Assembly (NCBI RefSeq): GCF_002811245.1
Contig: NZ_NIVQ01000008.1
Span: 1-64,000, forward strand
Direction of reading: 5' to 3'
DNA length: 64,000 nucleotides
From: Vibrio salilacus
Lineage (GTDB): Bacteria > Pseudomonadota > Gammaproteobacteria > Enterobacterales > Vibrionaceae
In this document: positions 18,765 to 26,884 of the stretch, piece by piece
How the letters are laid out: each line of letters begins with the position of its first letter
How positions within the stretch are numbered: the first letter of the stretch is position 1
The notes under the pieces: model-generated
The model's input: the letters and a program-made list of their open reading frames with translations, nothing else
Databases searched by the model: none
What the model was told of the DNA's origin: nothing
Position numbers and translations under genes: made by a program

Positions 18765-21194
18765 ATGGATATACGTTCATCGCTTAAAAGGAAAAGTATT
18801 GTTGCGCTCGCTATCTACCTTACGCTTGTGATCGCCGTTATAGGGACGATCAGCTACCTTGTGGTTGAACCTCCAACGCGTGAGCAGATCAAGCAAAACC
18901 TCGACTTGCGTACTGAGCTGATATCAGAACAAATCAAACAACCGGTGAATATCTCTTTAGGTATCTTAAAGGCCATCGTCAGTATTGGCAGTAACGCTGA
19001 CGCCCCGCTGCACCAAACCGAGCAACTTAATCAGCTGTTTACCATCATTGATGGTGTCACGGTAAGTGGCGGCATATGGCCAGTGCCTCACTCAATCTCA
19101 GCCAATACACCTTATACTAGCCTGTTTTTTACTCGTTCCAGTGACGGGCTGATTGATCAAATACACTCATGGAACAACCCGGCATTGGGTGGTTACGAGA
19201 ACGAGTCGTGGTATTTGTCGGTGGTTGATAAGCCGCAAGGAATGGTGTCATGGTCTCCGGTTTATATCGACCCCTATACCCATGTCCAGATGATAACCGC
19301 CTCTTCACCTTATTACGTTGATGGTCGATTCGCTGGGGTAGCAACGGTGGATATCTCGCTTGAGACGCTTGTCGATTTCATACGAGTGCATGCGGAAAAG
19401 TATGGTCTGGGGGTGCTGTTACGTGATGGCTATGGCGAGACGATTACAGAATTTAATTTTGAGTTCACACAGAATATCTATATCGGTCGTAACCAGTTTG
19501 ATGGGCTTGGCTGGAGCGTTGAAGTGGTTAATGCCAGCCAGTTAGTTGCTGATCAAGTTTATGATGTGGTATCGAAAGTAGAAGCGGGTATCATACCGAT
19601 AATGCTCGTGTGTGTGATGTTTGGTTACTTCCTTATCGATCGTTTTTTGATTTCTCCGATCATTGCCATCGCGCGTAGTGTGGATGCTTCAAAGGAAGGA
19701 GGCATTATTGAAACTCACTATGATAGCCAAGATGAAATTAAGTATTTAATCGATACCTTCAATCATAAAACCATCTATTTAGAGCGCGAAAAAGTCAAAG
19801 CGCAGGCGTCGACTAAAGCCAAGAGTGCCTTTTTAGCGACCTTATCACACGAGATCCGTACCCCAATGAATGGGGTATTGGGCACGGCGCAAATCTTATT
19901 AAAAACAGATCTGACGGGCGAGCAGCGCAAACACCTTAAGACGCTGTACGAGTCTGGTGAGCACATGATGACCTTACTCAATGAAATTCTCGATTTTTCT
20001 AAAGTAGAGCAAGGGCATTTAGAACTAGAGCGCGCGCCATTCCCGCTTGAGTCGATTATAGGTAGTATCAACAGTATTTATTACACCCTTTGCAGTGAGA
20101 AAGGTTTACAGTTCAAAGTTTACTCAGAGGTCGCAAGTGATCGTTGGTATATGTGCGACAAAGCTCGAGTGCGGCAAATATTATTTAATCTACTCAATAA
20201 CGCTCTCAAGTTCACTTCTCGTGGTTATGTTGAGGTGTATTTCAAAGAAGAGCAGCGCCAGGGTAGTGACTACTTACTTATCCGTGTACGTGATACGGGT
20301 ATCGGTATTGCGAAAGAAGCGCAGCAAAAAGTCTTTAAGCCATTTGAGCAAGCCGAGTCTTCGACAACAAGGCGATATGGTGGAACAGGCCTTGGCTTAG
20401 CGATCGTCAAACAGCTGTGTGATTTAATGGAAGGTGACATTCAACTTACCAGTGAAGTAGGGATTGGGTCGAGCTTTGAAGTCCGTTTAAAAGTGCAGCA
20501 CTGCGAGCCTGTTTATACAGATTATAGCGAAAACAAGAAATTAGATTACCACGGCCTAAGGGCATTGATTGTGGAAGATAACCGCACCAACGCCATTATC
20601 TTAACCACTTTCATGACCAATAAAGGTTTCTCTTGTGACACGGTAGAAAATGGCGAGCTCAGTGTTCATGCTGTCGTCAACGATAACTACGACTTAGTGC
20701 TGATGGACAACCATATGCCAGTCATGGATGGAGTTGATGCCACCACTGCAATACGCAACCTCAATAGTGCTAAAGCAAATGTATTGATCTTTGGTTGTAC
20801 CGCTGATGTCTTTAAAGAGACGCGAGAGCGAATGATGGGCGTTGGTGTCGATTTCATTATCTCTAAGCCTATTGATGAGATAGAGCTTGATGATGCGTTA
20901 ATGACCTATTCAGACAAACTCTATCAATATCGCCAACATTCGCTAGTTGAAGCTCAAGGCCGTGGGACTGACTTTGAAGAAGCGTTAGCGCTGTTCTATA
21001 TGGCGATTGAGAACCAAGATCTGCCTTATGCTATCAATCGCTACGAGATGATTACTCAGGCCCTTGAATCTATTTCTACGCCACCATTACAAAAATGCCT
21101 TCAAGACATCAATTTTCGTTTGCAGCAAGGTAAAATGCCAAATGCAACTCAATTGGATGTATTGACGGTCTTGGTTAAAGATTATTGTGACTAA
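18765..21194 (+). CDS. cqsR: CqsR-like hybrid sensor histidine kinase (quorum sensing)
   Basis: 809 residues in the order membrane helix (about 14-34), periplasmic double-Cache domain (about 40-265, with ESWYLSVVDKPQGMVSWSPV), membrane helix (about 273-293), HAMP-like linker, HisKA with phospho-acceptor His362 in LSHEIRTPMNG, HATPase (NALKFT, DTGIGI, GGTGLGLAI), receiver with Asp648 in LVLMDNHMPVMDG, and a 100-residue tail without a clear HPt. This layout and its place beside a UPF0149 gene and nadA match V. cholerae VC1831 (CqsR), which senses ethanolamine and feeds LuxU-LuxO. The ortholog call rests on domain order and recalled synteny. Confidence 0.78.
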   Translation: MDIRSSLKRKSIVALAIYLTLVIAVIGTISYLVVEPPTREQIKQNLDLRTELISEQIKQPVNISLGILKAIVSIGSNADAPLHQTEQLNQLFTIIDGVTVSGGIWPVPHSISANTPYTSLFFTRSSDGLIDQIHSWNNPALGGYENESWYLSVVDKPQGMVSWSPVYIDPYTHVQMITASSPYYVDGRFAGVATVDISLETLVDFIRVHAEKYGLGVLLRDGYGETITEFNFEFTQNIYIGRNQFDGLGWSVEVVNASQLVADQVYDVVSKVEAGIIPIMLVCVMFGYFLIDRFLISPIIAIARSVDASKEGGIIETHYDSQDEIKYLIDTFNHKTIYLEREKVKAQASTKAKSAFLATLSHEIRTPMNGVLGTAQILLKTDLTGEQRKHLKTLYESGEHMMTLLNEILDFSKVEQGHLELERAPFPLESIIGSINSIYYTLCSEKGLQFKVYSEVASDRWYMCDKARVRQILFNLLNNALKFTSRGYVEVYFKEEQRQGSDYLLIRVRDTGIGIAKEAQQKVFKPFEQAESSTTRRYGGTGLGLAIVKQLCDLMEGDIQLTSEVGIGSSFEVRLKVQHCEPVYTDYSENKKLDYHGLRALIVEDNRTNAIILTTFMTNKGFSCDTVENGELSVHAVVNDNYDLVLMDNHMPVMDGVDATTAIRNLNSAKANVLIFGCTADVFKETRERMMGVGVDFIISKPIDEIELDDALMTYSDKLYQYRQHSLVEAQGRGTDFEEALALFYMAIENQDLPYAINRYEMITQALESISTPPLQKCLQDINFRLQQGKMPNATQLDVLTVLVKDYCD

Positions 21195-21416
21195 CTTTCT
21201 TGTTTTTGGTTGTTCTTTGAACGTTTCCATCAAAACCAGTGCTTTAATCTAACTTAATTACACAATTTGGTCATTTATCCACATCTCATAATTTAATTTG
21301 AAATCTAAAACTACATATTTGATGTTTTAATAGCGTCATTAACTGCACTATTGGTCTTTGTCCAGTTAATGGTTCTTTTAATTGTCTTTTGATTGGTTTT
21401 ATGTTTTGAGGTGAAG

Positions 21417-21866
21417 ATGAAGTCGCGTGGGCCTTTTTGTATTCGCAATGCAGCAGCGGATACCTTTGCAATGGTGGTGTTTTGCTTTATATCTGGAATG
21501 CTGATTGAAGTCTTTGTTTCTGGTATGTCATTTGAACAGTCGCTTGCCTCGAGAATGCTCTCGATTCCGGTTAACATTGCCATTGCTTGGCCATATGGTC
21601 TGTTCCGTGATTTTGTACTGAAGCAAGGCTCACGTATATCGGCAACCAGTAAGATGAAGAATGTTTCAGACTTAGTCGCGTACGTTTTGTTCCAGTCTCC
21701 GGTGTACGCTGCGATTTTATTTGCGGTTGGCGCAGCACCCGAGCAAATTATCACCGCCGTCAGCTCAAATGCGCTTGTATCATGTGCGATGGGGGTGTTG
21801 TACGGCTACTTTCTCGACATCTGCCGTAAATGGTTTCGTGTCCCTGGCTACTATCAACAAGCTTAA
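21417..21866 (+). CDS. alaE: AlaE, L-alanine exporter
   Basis: Small inner-membrane exporter that relieves L-alanine accumulation in E. coli. ATG 21417, preceded by GAGGTGAAG, gives 149 residues, the same length as E. coli AlaE; the longer open frame from TTG 21393 is not needed. Conserved segments include [51 protein letters not shown] and [13 protein letters not shown]. Four membrane helices are visible. It lies between cqsR and the tRNA-Ser island. Confidence 0.92.
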   Translation: MKSRGPFCIRNAAADTFAMVVFCFISGMLIEVFVSGMSFEQSLASRMLSIPVNIAIAWPYGLFRDFVLKQGSRISATSKMKNVSDLVAYVLFQSPVYAAILFAVGAAPEQIITAVSSNALVSCAMGVLYGYFLDICRKWFRVPGYYQQA

Positions 21867-21942
21867 TTTGATGCATTGACGATCAAATGAGTTAGTTAGT
21901 AACCAAACAGTGCTTTAAGCCGTCTTTTTTTCACTATTTGGC

Positions 21943-21971
21943 TTGACCTAATTGAGTAGAATCATTAAATT
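21943..21971 (+). promoter_or_regulatory. Sigma70 promoter of tRNA-Ser
   Basis: TTGACC (21943-21948), 17-base spacer, TAAATT (21966-21971), then a GC-rich discriminator AGCGCC typical of stable-RNA promoters. The tRNA begins about 35 bases after the expected start. Confidence 0.6.
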
Positions 21972-22011
21972 AGCGCCTCGTTGGTTAGCAATACCAACCA
22001 AAATTTGATTC

Positions 22012-22099
22012 GGTGAGTTGTCCGAGTGGCTGAAGGAGCACGCCTGGAAAGTGTGTATACGGCAACGTATCGAGAGTTCGAATCTCTCACTCACCGCCA
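22012..22099 (+). tRNA. tRNA-Ser (anticodon GGA)
   Basis: 88-base class II tRNA with encoded CCA. Acceptor GGTGAGT pairs with ACTCACC; the anticodon arm CGCCTGGAAAGTG carries GGA, reading UCC/UCU; the long variable arm is TGTATACGGCAACGTATC-like; the T arm has GAGAGTTCGAATCTCTC. Its 3' end is the boundary of an accessory island. Confidence 0.95.
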
Positions 22100-22152
22100 C
22101 ATTCTTGAAGAAAGACGTCCTAGGACGTCTTTTTTTATGCCTGTAATATTTT
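22096..22152 (+). repeat. Direct repeat, left end of island (attL-like)
   Basis: 57 bases starting at the last four bases of the tRNA (GCCA) and running through its terminator to TAATATTTT. The copy at 31576-31632 differs at a single base (22110 G versus 31590 A). Similarity continues weakly into the tRNA T arm (CTCACTC on both sides). This is the pattern left by site-specific insertion at a tRNA 3' end. Confidence 0.85.
22111..22137 (+). terminator. tRNA-Ser terminator, duplicated at island end
   Basis: AAGACGTCCTAGGACGTCTT (22112-22131) is a perfect 20-base palindrome followed by T run. An identical hairpin occurs at 31592-31617 as part of the duplicated attachment segment. Confidence 0.9.
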
Positions 22153-22203
22153 GAAATCAATGGATTATCGTCCAAAGATGTCCAAGTTCGTTCATTATTT
22201 TGC

Positions 22204-22299
22204 ATACGACTAAGTGGGTATCATTTATGCTTGACCAAAAGCTGAATATGTCGAATATTCGATCCAACTTCTTATTTAAAGTTGTGTTATTAGTCGTAT
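22204..22299. repeat. Inverted repeat plus central palindrome at island left end
   Basis: ATACGACTAA (22204-22213) and TTAGTCGTAT (22290-22299) are perfect inverted copies 76 bases apart. Between them TCGAATATTCGA (22251-22262) is a perfect 12-base palindrome. They lie in the 350-base gene-free stretch between attL and the helicase operon and could be regulator operators or recombinase arm sites. The rest of this stretch holds the presumed promoter of the helicase genes. Confidence 0.6.
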
Positions 22300-22501
22300 A
22301 ATTCAATTATCTAACTTTCTGAAATAGGCTAGACAGTATCCACTCAGCTCACCATAACAGCGTTTTAGTGAGTCCTGGCAAATACACTGTAATTATTATG
22401 TTCATATAGTTCTATTTAATGTGATCCCTGTCAGGATATTATGGTTCTCTTATTCATGTTGATGAGTATCATAGACTTAGCATGTTTTTAGGATGATCTT
22501 A

Positions 22502-24229
22502 ATGGAACTCTCCCCAGTATTGGAAAAATTAAAAGCCTTTGTGTATGCCGAACATCGGGCGGGTATGGAGAAGCTTTTAGAAATTTGGGAAAAACCGCTC
22601 AAAGATAAATTATACAAAGGTGAAACTCAGCAGATTAATTCTGTTAAGTCCCTTGGTAATGGTCAACTAGAAGTCACTCTTGGTAAGAATGAATCGAAAT
22701 TTCGTGAAGGAGACATGGTATGCCTCCATTTGGGTGAAGCTCATATCGAACGGGTCATATCACAAGCAACAATTGAGGCTGAAGATGATGGTAAATGGCT
22801 ACTTCGAGCTAAATTTGATCAAACAAAAATAACGAAATTGCAGAGTGATTGCTTTGCTGATCCTGATGGAATGGACTTAACATCGTTTTACGATAAAGCC
22901 TTGGAGGATGTCGCGACCTCGGCTATCGGTCGAAATACGCTATTGCCCCTACTAGCGCATAGTTTAAATACTGATCTTGTTGATGAAGATCGGTTTGATG
23001 ATGCGGCAGATTACGCGCAAGAGTGTGGTTTAAATGACAAACAATGTGAAGCGGCGGCCTATGGGGTGGCATCACGTTATCTAGCATGTATTCAAGGGCC
23101 CCCAGGCACCGGGAAAACCAAGGTTATCAGTTTAATCGCCAAGTTACTTGTAGAAGCGGGTGAGCGCGTTTTGCTCACCTCTCATACTCACATGGCAATT
23201 AATAATGCTCTTAATAAAATAGTGGATGAAAACGTACCTGTTATTAAGGTATGCGCCCATGGTGGGAATAAAGGTCTAAATTCAAAAGTAAAATCTTACG
23301 AGTCAGGTGATAAATGGCAAGAGATACCTGAAGGTGGGTACGTTATTGGTGCAACGCCATTTGCTACGTGTACTGAGCGCCTAGAGAGATTTGAATTCGA
23401 TACTGTCATTTTTGATGAAGCAAGCCAAATAACATTACCGCTTGCCTTAATGGCGATGCGCAAAGGAAAACGATATGTGTTTGTTGGTGATCACAAGCAA
23501 TTACCGCCAGTTATTTTGTCTCAATCTGTTTTAGCTGAAGGGTCTGCCTTTTCTGAATTTATTGCTGCTAATAATGAATTTTCCATTATGTTGGATTTCA
23601 CTTACCGAATGTCACCAGCACTTACCGACTGGCCAAGTAAAACGTATTACAAAGGTGATCTTGTTTCTAAACGCTCGGCAGACAAATCAACGTTTAGACT
23701 TCCCAACGTTCCACTCAAATACAGCCAAATTCTTTCGAGTGAAGAGCCTTTTGTCTTTATTCGCACGCCGGGTATCAACAAACGAAGCTCAAATAGAGAC
23801 GAAGCAGAGTTAGTTGCAGATATTGCTTATAGCGCGGTTGAATCAGGATTAGATGCAGAAGAAATTGGCATTGTGACGCCGTACCGTGCCCATGCTAAAG
23901 CGATAAAAAGTTGTTTGTCTGACAAGCTCGGAATTTTTTCATCGAAGTCGATTGTTACTGATACGGTTGAAAGGATGCAGGGGCAAGAAAGAGAGATGAT
24001 TATCATCTCAATGTGCTCATCAGACCCCCAATATATTACAGCGATCGCTGATTTCTTTTTTCAGTCCGAACGTCTCAATGTTGCCATTACTCGCCCACAA
24101 ACCAAGTTGATTCTCATTGGTCCCGAAATATCAGAATCATTTGCCTTGGGTATTGAGGAAGAGAGAGCTCGAAAGAGTGCTCTGGAGTATCGCTCTTTAA
24201 TAAAACACAGCTGTAGAGTGGAGGTTTAG
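22502..24229 (+). CDS. UPF1-like superfamily 1B helicase, first gene of a two-helicase module
   Basis: 575 residues. The N-terminal 150 residues are unassigned and resemble the beta-barrel-containing region seen before the motor in UPF1/IGHMBP2-type enzymes. Motor motifs: Walker A GPPGTGKTK (about 199-207), motif Ia LLTSHTHMAINNAL, Walker B VIFDEASQ (about 302-309), motif III VFVGDHKQLPP, motif IV DFTYRMSP, motif V ERMQGQERE and motif VI RLNVAITRPQ. ATG 22502 fits the AGGATGA ribosome site; ATG 22493 lies too close to it. No nuclease, kinase or PLD domain is visible, so it is not a Mokosh-type protein. The next helicase starts two bases after its stop. Confidence 0.85.
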   Translation: MELSPVLEKLKAFVYAEHRAGMEKLLEIWEKPLKDKLYKGETQQINSVKSLGNGQLEVTLGKNESKFREGDMVCLHLGEAHIERVISQATIEAEDDGKWLLRAKFDQTKITKLQSDCFADPDGMDLTSFYDKALEDVATSAIGRNTLLPLLAHSLNTDLVDEDRFDDAADYAQECGLNDKQCEAAAYGVASRYLACIQGPPGTGKTKVISLIAKLLVEAGERVLLTSHTHMAINNALNKIVDENVPVIKVCAHGGNKGLNSKVKSYESGDKWQEIPEGGYVIGATPFATCTERLERFEFDTVIFDEASQITLPLALMAMRKGKRYVFVGDHKQLPPVILSQSVLAEGSAFSEFIAANNEFSIMLDFTYRMSPALTDWPSKTYYKGDLVSKRSADKSTFRLPNVPLKYSQILSSEEPFVFIRTPGINKRSSNRDEAELVADIAYSAVESGLDAEEIGIVTPYRAHAKAIKSCLSDKLGIFSSKSIVTDTVERMQGQEREMIIISMCSSDPQYITAIADFFFQSERLNVAITRPQTKLILIGPEISESFALGIEEERARKSALEYRSLIKHSCRVEV

Positions 24230-24231
24230 TC

Positions 24232-26181
24232 ATGGCACATATAGAGACAATTACAGGTCTTGATCGCAAGGTAAGACGCCATTTCAAAAAAGTATTTGCT
24301 CAATTGGGCGATGATTTTTTTATTCGTGAGCCTCTAGACGATGCTTTAAAAGTGGCGCCCTGTATTGTTGAAGGGCCTTGTAATAGCTGGCTCTTTATCG
24401 GGTCGCATTCGCAGGCGCCAAGCCTAGTAGATGTTCAAATATTGCGTCGATTCAATGAGTTGCTGGTTGAGCGAGATTGTGCTCCAGTCCAATATCTCGC
24501 TGTGGTAGAAAATTTAGATTCGAACCACTCTCATTTGCCTGATTATGTTCAAGTTATTAGCCAAGCTGATTTTTATGCTAATGGTGAACAAATCATCATC
24601 GACAAGCTGGTAGAGCTTTCAGCTGAGCATTTTGCCAGCATAAAAAAGAAGCTATTCCCAGAGTCTGTTATCCCGACACAGTGCAGTACGCGTAAGCAGC
24701 ATTTAGTGAGTGATAACTCAGCAAGGTTATTGCCTTTTTTCCTTGATTATGACCAAGAATTAGCGACTCGGTTAGATATTATGGAGTCGGTAGATCAGGA
24801 TGAAGAGCAGCAGGGTGAGTTCTCGGTTCGTTTGATTAATGGTGTTGCCGGAAGTGGTAAAACGCTCATTCTAATTAATCGAGCAATCCTCTATTGCAAA
24901 AAATATCCTGAAAAAAAGGTGCGGCTGATTATCCATAATAACCCGGTGGTTGAAGATATTAAGCTGAAGTTTAAAACATGGTTAGGCGGAGAGCCTGCCA
25001 ACCTTGAAATACAGACATTTCACTCCTTCGCGTGGCAGCAATACAGAGCAAAATTTAGATATGTAAGCGCCTTGTTCAAAGAGCAAGATGTTGAAGCCGC
25101 AAAGAAGAAAATTCTCAGTGATGCCAATACTTGCTATACAGAATTGTCGCTGAAAGACAGTCAAATTTGGGATGAACTTGAGTATATCAATGACTACCTG
25201 ATCAAAGATAAGGATGAGTATCTAGAATATGACCGACAAGGTAGAGGATTCGCATTGCAGAAAAGCCAAAGGGAACATGTTTGGCAATTGTACGAAATTC
25301 TAGTGGAAAAGCTCTCAGATCCTAAGGGTTATCTTCCCCATATTTATATTAAAGAACTCGCGCTATCGGCAAAAACGTTGCCTAGTTTTGACCATTTCAT
25401 GATTGATGAAGCGCAATTTTTTGCACCGTCTTGGCTTGAGGTGATTAAAAGATCACTTGTGCCTGGTGGAAGCATTTTCATGTGTGCCGACCCCAATCAA
25501 GGTTTTCTAAAAAGACGATTGAGCTGGAAAAGCATCGGCTTAAATGTTCGTGGTAGAACCAAGCGTTTGAATCATTCATACCGAACGACCTATGAAATTA
25601 TGACCGCAGCAAATGCACTTTTGGAAGAGTTGGACGTTAGCCCTGAAGACTACGTTAAGCCCGATTTTGACCAAATGGCGCGGGGAAGTAAGCCCCATAT
25701 TATCTATTCAAGAAGCCCGCAAGATGAGAATGCTCGCTTCTTAAATGAGATTGAAGCTTTAGTGAAGTCACAAGAAGTACCACTGCATCAAATTATGGTG
25801 GTTTGCAGCCGTCACTATAACCCGTGGAGTTTGAAAAAAGAGATTGAAAGTAGAACAGGCTATAACACCGTTGTGAATTACAACGATAAAAAAGATCTCG
25901 AAACCGCCGTGGGCAGCAGAATCAAAATCATGACGGTGAATAGTTGTACGGGCATGGAAGCTTCAACAACATTCGTGTTGGGAGCTGGGCATATCATTAA
26001 TCAGGCTAAGCATATTGATTTCAGCGAATCAGAGCGCGAGGAAGCGCTGCAAGAATCGTTGCGTAAGCTCTATGTTGCCATGACGAGGGCGGGCCAAAAG
26101 CTGGTGGTATTCAGTACCGAAGTATTTCCGGATTCGGTTACCCCCCACGTAGACTACTCTGGCGATCTCTCAATGTCATAA
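24232..26181 (+). CDS. UvrD-like superfamily 1A helicase/ATPase, second gene of the module
   Basis: 649 residues. Residues 1-200 form an unassigned domain. The motor has Walker A GVAGSGKTL (about 204-212), motif Ia FHSFAWQQY, Walker B FMIDEAQFF (about 389-397), motif III FMCADPNQGF, motif IV RLNHSYRTTYEI, motif V KIMTVNSCTGMEAS and motif VI KLYVAMTRAGQKL (about 616-628). The order and the HSYRTT and VAMTRA motifs are those of UvrD/Rep-type ATPases, but the insertions are smaller than in UvrD. A GGAGG ribosome site lies inside the end of the first gene, only two bases separate them, and the pair is certainly co-translated. Partner is the UPF1-like helicase; phage or plasmid defence is inferred from location. 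Confidence 0.82.
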   Translation: MAHIETITGLDRKVRRHFKKVFAQLGDDFFIREPLDDALKVAPCIVEGPCNSWLFIGSHSQAPSLVDVQILRRFNELLVERDCAPVQYLAVVENLDSNHSHLPDYVQVISQADFYANGEQIIIDKLVELSAEHFASIKKKLFPESVIPTQCSTRKQHLVSDNSARLLPFFLDYDQELATRLDIMESVDQDEEQQGEFSVRLINGVAGSGKTLILINRAILYCKKYPEKKVRLIIHNNPVVEDIKLKFKTWLGGEPANLEIQTFHSFAWQQYRAKFRYVSALFKEQDVEAAKKKILSDANTCYTELSLKDSQIWDELEYINDYLIKDKDEYLEYDRQGRGFALQKSQREHVWQLYEILVEKLSDPKGYLPHIYIKELALSAKTLPSFDHFMIDEAQFFAPSWLEVIKRSLVPGGSIFMCADPNQGFLKRRLSWKSIGLNVRGRTKRLNHSYRTTYEIMTAANALLEELDVSPEDYVKPDFDQMARGSKPHIIYSRSPQDENARFLNEIEALVKSQEVPLHQIMVVCSRHYNPWSLKKEIESRTGYNTVVNYNDKKDLETAVGSRIKIMTVNSCTGMEASTTFVLGAGHIINQAKHIDFSESEREEALQESLRKLYVAMTRAGQKLVVFSTEVFPDSVTPHVDYSGDLSMS

Positions 26182-26347
26182 ATTAATTTGGTAAGCAAAG
26201 CCGATTCTCTATCAAATGCAAAACCATATATTCGCGATACAATACTCCGCATTAAATTTTGCCCTTGTGCTGACTCTAAACGAGCGGCTTTCAAGGGCTT
26301 TGTTTTCTAATTCAGATTCTGTTAAAGCGTTCTTCACATGATTAATA
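26182..26347. other. Gene-free spacer after the helicase pair
   Basis: No coding potential, strong hairpin or repeat recognised. Together with the decayed transposase and 26658-26884 it makes a 700-base gap between the helicase operon and the methyltransferase-HNH gene. Confidence 0.4.
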
Positions 26348-26657
26348 TTAGACGATCACTATTGCTTCTGGCATACCTAGCAATGTGATCTTGTTTAGCG
26401 TTTTATCATGGCTCACGCTATTGTAATTTCTTAAGCTTAATGTACCGTCAAGCAGTTTTTTACACGGAACATTGAGATGACCATACTCCCAGAAGGCTGC
26501 GCTTTCCCTTAGCGGAATGATCGGGACAGCGTGTTTGATACGAGATGCTAATAGCTCCGTAACACAACCTTGTATAATAAGCACCATCGCCAGATATCCC
26601 CATGATTCTTCGGCGCGTCTGTCTAAGCAAATTTAGAAACACTTCAACTTCGATCAC
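26348..26657 (-). pseudogene. Decayed IS5-type transposase fragment
   Basis: Two overlapping minus-strand frames together give a piece of a DDE transposase: FLNLLRQTRRRIMGISGDGA and YYTRLCYGAI in one frame, then ASRIKHAVPIIPLRESAAFW and EYGHLN in the next. These match the IS5-family pattern of DGAYDT..C followed by PIIPPREGAAFW. At least one frameshift separates the halves, and neither the start nor the end of the gene remains. Confidence 0.65.
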
Positions 26658-26884
26658 ATTTGTTAAACTGAGCTGTTCAGATCGTGGGTCGAAGATTTAG
26701 TTCCATGATTTAGGAAACAAAGCCTTTTAGGCGTATGCTTTATGCCTAGAGCAAATTGAACGTATCAAATTAGTTATCATTTAGCATGACCCACTTCTCA
26801 CAAGGTCATTCAAATCCAATACTTTCTCGCACTATGCAACCAAGCCATATATCATCGAGGTAAGTTTCTGTCTTGGTTGGATAT

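Noticed and set aside
21948..22205. Minus-strand frame across tRNA-Ser
   Set aside because: Antisense of the tRNA; such frames are classic spurious calls.
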